Assembly: GCA_016872715.1 (NCBI GenBank)
Contig: VGZD01000012.1
Location: 1-49,882 of the forward strand
Direction of reading: 5' to 3'
DNA length: 49,882 bases
DNA from: Planctomycetota bacterium
GTDB taxonomy: Bacteria > Planctomycetota > UBA1135 > GCA-002686595
In this document: positions 46,728 through 49,882 of the stretch, piece by piece
Numbering within the stretch: the stretch's first letter is position 1
Layout: every line of letters begins with the position of its first letter
The notes under the pieces: model-generated
Seen by the model: only the letters and a program-made list of their open reading frames with translations
What the model was told of the DNA's origin: nothing
The model's database searches: none
Position numbers and translations under genes: made by a program

Positions 46728-46918
46728 GATCGCGCGAGCGGAGAGCCGCGGATGTCGCTGGACGTCCGTCGTTTTCGAGCGCACCAGACTTTTTGAGGTC
46801 GAAAGCGGCGCGCAGAGGCTTGCTTCCACGCGCCAGTCAGGGGGGTGCGGTGGATTTGGGCAGGGCTCCGCCTCGCGTGGCCGCGTTCGACAGGTGGTGT
46901 GTGGCCGAAGTGGCCGCA

Positions 46919-48286
46919 TCAGCAGGCTGCGGCGCCCGCCGCGAGCGCAGCTGTTCGCCACGCTGCGGCCCATGCGTACGTCTCGGGCAGCGAGATCACG
47001 ATCCGACGCCAGGTCGACTTCACTGTCGCCGCGACCTTGAGCAGCTTGAGCCGCGGCGTCGAGACCCGAGCGCGGGCGAATTCGGTTTCGCGCAGAGTGT
47101 CCCGCAGCGCCTGCACCAGGACGAAGGCGGCCGACGTGAGCAGCACGCGCAGCTGGTTGGCGAGGAAGCTGCTCGAGCTCGTGCGATCGATCTCCAGGTC
47201 ACACTTGAGCTCCTTGATGCGGTTCTCGCTGTCACCGCGCCGCGCGTACAGCGCCCACAAGGCCTCGGGCGACTGGCGCAGGTTCGTGACGACCAGCCGG
47301 AGGTTGTCGCGCGGAGTGCGCTCCTCGAGCGACACGACCTCGGCCTTGAAGACCACGCGTCGCGAGCGCTTCCATGACTTCGTGGCGTGCTCGCAGTCGC
47401 CGAAGAGCTGCGTCGAAGGGCCAAAGCGCGACGTCAGCGCACGTGCGGCGTGCATGTGCTTCCCGGCCAGCGCCTCGAGCTTGGGATTCTTGGCTATCCC
47501 CGCGACGTAGCGCGCGCCCAGCTCATCGAGCATGGCGAGCAGCTCCGGGCCGCAGAAACCCTCGCCGACCCGCACCAGCACTTCCGCCCGACGAAAACGC
47601 CGTTTCAGATCGGGAATCACCCGCGCCAGCAGCGACCGGACGCCACGCCCGTCCCGCGAGGTCCCCGGCCGCAGCCGCGCGTGAAACAGGTACTGCTCGG
47701 GCTCGTCGTCGATCGAGAGGAAGCCGAGGAGCGGCAGGTAGCACCACGTGCCGCAGTAGCCGTTGAAGAGGCTGTGCTGCTGCGTGCCGTGGGTCGGGTC
47801 CACCGTGCTGTCCAAGTCGATGGTCACGCGACGCGCACGCCTCGCGCTGCGCGCGAGGCGATCCATCACGTTGCGCTCCAACGCTCGCGACATGGCGACC
47901 AGTTCGCGACCCGCACGGCCGCGCTCGAAACGCGAGAGCGTCGGCTGGGACGCGAGCGATCCCGACGCGTCGGGTGCACGCCCGCAGGCCAGCGTCAATG
48001 CGGGGTCGTCACCGATGCGAGCTGCGTCGTTGCAGTCTGCGTAGCCCAACGCGATCGACAGCACGCGTTGGCGCACGAGCAGCTCGAGGTCGTGCTGAAC
48101 GCGTGCCGTGCTCCGGCGCTCGTCCAGGCTGCTCGCCAGCGAGGCCGTCAGGCCCGTGCGCGCGTCGATCTGCCGCAGCAGCACCACACCGCCATCCGAG
48201 CTCTGGCGCCGGGCCGTGAAATCCACCGTCACGGGCTTGGGAAAAGTCCCTTCGAAGAGGCCGCGCTGCTGGGTAAGGTCCGTCAT
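46919..48286 (-). CDS. IS1380-family transposase
   Basis: This 455-residue DDE-type transposase catalyses movement of the element. The first Asp block is VTIDLDSTVDPTHG. The late Glu block is YARRGDSENRIKELKCDLE, followed by the helix RVLLTSAAFVLVQALR. The usual N-terminal SSDGGVVLLRQID segment is present. At the middle catalytic block the family normally has a D-S/A-G/A-F sequence after an Arg; here the text is VRVGEGFCGPELL, so the expected Asp is Gly. The protein may be inactive, unless the adjacent Glu substitutes. Codon use is high-GC like the left flank, not like the right. Confidence 0.85.
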   Translation of the reverse strand: MTDLTQQRGLFEGTFPKPVTVDFTARRQSSDGGVVLLRQIDARTGLTASLASSLDERRSTARVQHDLELLVRQRVLSIALGYADCNDAARIGDDPALTLACGRAPDASGSLASQPTLSRFERGRAGRELVAMSRALERNVMDRLARSARRARRVTIDLDSTVDPTHGTQQHSLFNGYCGTWCYLPLLGFLSIDDEPEQYLFHARLRPGTSRDGRGVRSLLARVIPDLKRRFRRAEVLVRVGEGFCGPELLAMLDELGARYVAGIAKNPKLEALAGKHMHAARALTSRFGPSTQLFGDCEHATKSWKRSRRVVFKAEVVSLEERTPRDNLRLVVTNLRQSPEALWALYARRGDSENRIKELKCDLEIDRTSSSSFLANQLRVLLTSAAFVLVQALRDTLRETEFARARVSTPRLKLLKVAATVKSTWRRIVISLPETYAWAAAWRTAALAAGAAAC

Positions 48287-48361
48287 GCGAGCGGTTGGTC
48301 GTGATCGGCGCCGTGTCTATGCAAAGCACCTAGCCGGTCACGAACCGACCCGCCCGTACCT

Positions 48362-48386
48362 GTTTTCTCGTGAATGATGCGGGTTA
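48362..48386. repeat. Right terminal inverted repeat of the IS1380 element
   Basis: Read inward (minus strand): TAACCCGCATCATTCACGAG, then AAAAC. It shares CATTCACGAG and several outer bases with the left repeat. Confidence 0.65.
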
Positions 48387-48429
48387 GGTACCAGACCTTT
48401 CCTGTACTATGGGGTAGAGTGTCAAAACC

Positions 48430-48466
48430 AAAGGAGGACTTCTTTAATAGTGCAGCTCCTTTTTTT
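48430..48466 (+). terminator. Terminator-like hairpin with T-run
   Basis: AAAGGAG (48430-48436) and CTCCTTT (48456-48462) form a 7-bp stem with a long 19-nt loop, followed by TTTT. It faces the plus strand, where no gene upstream would use it, so it may be a relic or chance. Confidence 0.3.
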
Positions 48467-48508
48467 GATTGCAGCAAACTCAGTAAGTGGAAAAAGAGAG
48501 AAGAATGA

Positions 48509-48537
48509 AGGGTTGCCACGAGAATTTGTGCAACCCT
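48509..48537 (-). terminator. Terminator of the low-GC exported-protein gene
   Basis: AGGGTTG and CAACCCT (with inner CAC/GTG pairs) form a stem with one bulge. On the minus strand it is followed by a U-rich stretch ending UUUUU. It lies 46 bases past the stop of the gene at 48583 and looks like a Rho-independent terminator, unlike the others in this window. Confidence 0.55.
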
Positions 48538-48582
48538 GTAAGCATGTAGTCACTGAGTGATGTGTCCTCGGTGACCTTTTTG

Positions 48583-49758
48583 TCAACGCTGGCTGACTTG
48601 GATCGGAAACTCCAAGCGCACGTCACTACCGGGTGGTATGAACAGCTTTCGTTGAACCGGTCGATCTTCATCGACTTTCATCGGTCCTTCTTCAGGCCAT
48701 CCCCATCCGGAGCTGCTGTAGTGAATGGTGTAGTCACCACCGAAGAGCCCAGTGATTGTGAACTCCTCGCCAACCGTGACCAGCATCTTCGTCATCATCA
48801 TGCCTTCTTCAGGCACGGTGGGACGACTTGCGAAGACCACTTCGGACTGCACCGGCTTGCCGAAGGCTTGAGTTCCGTCCACCTGACGACCACTGGCATC
48901 CTTGAACACCAGTTTGCCGCTCAGGCTGCCTTGGCCACTTTGCAACCGACCCAGGTCGTGTTTGCCACCAGAGACGACTTCTACCGATGTGGTAGCAAAG
49001 AAGAACAGTTGCGGTTGCTTTGCCCATTCAACCCGCACCAGCTTCGTTCCGGGGATGAGATTGCGGAATTCGAAGAATCCGGTTTCATCTGCATAACCGT
49101 TGACTTCGATGTCATACATCCTGGCAGAGGTCCCACCGAGATCTCCGGCAAGATCTTTGCGATGGGAGATGAACACTCGAGCCTTTGGTTCTGTGAACCC
49201 GAAGATCGTTCCGGCCATGGTCAGTTCGACGTCGAGGCGGAGTGTTTCGCCCAATGCAACGTTGAAGTTGCCGGATCTGTTGCTTGGATGGCGCTGCCCA
49301 TCAGAGAAGACAGCTCCGTTGACGAGTGCAACTCCGCTAGAATAGGGCGGGTTCATCTCGGCATGGTGAGCTGAAATCAATTCCCACTGGTAGCTGCCGG
49401 TTTGAACGTCACTCCAAATACAAACCCCCTGATCGTCGCACTGCGCATCGCTTGAGATCTGACCATCGAAGCTGATCAGTCTAGCGATGATCTTCTCCCC
49501 AGCGACAGGCTTGCCGCCTGCCATGAAGCGAAGTTCTACCTGACCGAGGACCGGTGAGCTCTCTCGAGCCGCGTTGTCCGTGTTCGGTGCTGATTGACGA
49601 TGATCGCTTGGCGAATCAATCGGTTGCACTTGGGAAGATCCAGTTGATGTCACCGTTGATTGATTTGCGGGGTTTGCCGCCTCACCGACTGGCTGTCCGA
49701 TCAGAAACCAGATCAGGAGAGCGAGAGCGAAGATCGTAGCGCTGAGGAAGCGCATCAT
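48583..49758 (-). CDS. Low-GC exported hypothetical protein with regulatory beta-sandwich repeats
   Basis: I do not recognise a specific family. The 391-residue protein has an N-terminal signal or anchor (MMRFLSATIFALALLIWFLIG), then a Ser/Thr/Asn-rich linker. Residues 80-385 look like several carboxypeptidase-regulatory or prealbumin-like beta-sandwich units: VELRFMAGGKPVAGEKIIARL, VELTMAGTIFGFTEP, NGYADETGFFEFRNLIPGTK, GSLSGKLVFKDASGRQVDG, EFTITGLFGGDYTIHY. It is probably on the cell surface or in the periplasm. Its GC is near 50-55 %, with codons unlike those of all genes left of the IS. It may be acquired or belong to another molecule. It ends in a U-rich terminator. No strong ribosome site is seen; the start could be Met 1 or 2. 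Confidence 0.7.
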   Translation of the reverse strand: MMRFLSATIFALALLIWFLIGQPVGEAANPANQSTVTSTGSSQVQPIDSPSDHRQSAPNTDNAARESSPVLGQVELRFMAGGKPVAGEKIIARLISFDGQISSDAQCDDQGVCIWSDVQTGSYQWELISAHHAEMNPPYSSGVALVNGAVFSDGQRHPSNRSGNFNVALGETLRLDVELTMAGTIFGFTEPKARVFISHRKDLAGDLGGTSARMYDIEVNGYADETGFFEFRNLIPGTKLVRVEWAKQPQLFFFATTSVEVVSGGKHDLGRLQSGQGSLSGKLVFKDASGRQVDGTQAFGKPVQSEVVFASRPTVPEEGMMMTKMLVTVGEEFTITGLFGGDYTIHYSSSGWGWPEEGPMKVDEDRPVQRKLFIPPGSDVRLEFPIQVSQR

Positions 49759-49882
49759 ATATTGGCGTATAGGTGTTGATCAAGGAGGGCGAGAAAACCT
49801 GAGGATAGGAACTCCAAGCGGATGACTTCCGCCGGAGGCGGTCGGCGTCGACCACGATAGGGATGCTCGCCGCGGCTGAGCG

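Larger units (their letters stand above)
46601..46918. other. Gap between cbs and the transposase gene
   Basis: This 318-base gap holds the cbs terminator and, from 46703, the left end of the IS1380-type element including its non-coding end. I see no other gene. Confidence 0.6.
46703..48386 (-). mobile_element. IS1380-family insertion sequence
   Basis: This 1684-base element is bounded by imperfect 25-bp inverted repeats and encodes one transposase on the minus strand. Length, single ORF and terminal repeats fit the IS1380 family. Flanking bases are GGAC on the left and GGTA on the right, so no 4-bp target-site duplication is seen. Base composition differs sharply on the two sides: high GC to the left, much lower to the right. 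Confidence 0.75.

Noticed and set aside
46699-48390. Target-site duplication of the IS1380 element
   Set aside because: The adjacent 4-base flanks are GGAC and GGTA and longer comparisons do not match either.
49759-49882. Partial gene at the right edge
   Set aside because: Only 124 bases, with no start, no recognised motif and no frame clearly preferred.

Overview
This is a high-GC (about 70 %) bacterial window that looks like Planctomycetota. The basis is inference: two exported proteins carry a cysteine-bearing C-terminal domain starting YCTGKTNS, which I associate from memory with marine planctomycetes of the Poly30/Pla163 type, and the gene content (YVTN beta-propeller di-haem cytochrome, HAF-repeat protein, MBOAT pair, BMC-type genes) fits. 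Nothing was searched. The last 1.5 kb, beyond an IS1380-type element, has clearly lower GC and may not share this history.

Layout. 0.2-4.3 kb: minus-strand flagellar operon fliK-flgD-flgE followed by an hpf-like gene. 4.6-8.0 kb: exported beta-propeller/di-haem cytochrome and a fungal-type cytosine deaminase. 8.2-9.3 kb: DUF1801 protein and rpiA. 9.5-12.6 kb: feoA-feoB behind a Fur-box-like palindrome, then an O6-alkylguanine-DNA alkyltransferase. 12.7-15.1 kb: a DsbD-family protein whose reading frame passes through an in-frame TGA. 15.3-18.1 kb: small exported protein, SGNH lipoprotein and nucleoside-symporter-like MFS. 18.3-22 kb: large exported subtilase. 22.3-23.8 kb: SPFH protein with a ribbon-helix-helix partner, and an ACT-domain protein. 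23.9-25.8 kb: overlapping pduS/pduT-like pair. 25.9-29.7 kb: HAF-repeat protein, DUF1801 protein with a histone-H1-like tail, and a lipase-like hydrolase. 29.9-37.9 kb: minus-strand run gyrA - (possible remnant) - yqeY - murJ - nrdJ. 38.2-41.2 kb: flavin reductase and an SGNH/MBOAT acylation pair. 41.2-44.8 kb: tightly packed rnhC-dapF-PHA protein-M48 peptidase. 44.9-46.6 kb: Rieske protein and cystathionine beta-synthase. 46.7-48.4 kb: IS1380-family element. 48.5-49.9 kb: low-GC exported protein.

The most notable observation is the dsbD-like gene (12659-15100, minus). Its C-terminal thioredoxin-fold motif would be C-x-x-C, but the first Cys codon is TGA. The frame continues into a conserved DsbD C-terminus, and 12 nt after the TGA there is a perfect 10-bp stem with a 7-nt UGGACGU loop, as expected for a bacterial SECIS element. 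The simplest reading is a selenocysteine-containing DsbD (U717-V-S-C720). Other points worth a look are the pduS-pduT pair with no other shell genes in view, the shared C-terminal domain, the sigma-54-like promoter only a few bases from the fliK start, and the abrupt composition change at the IS element, which has no target-site duplication.
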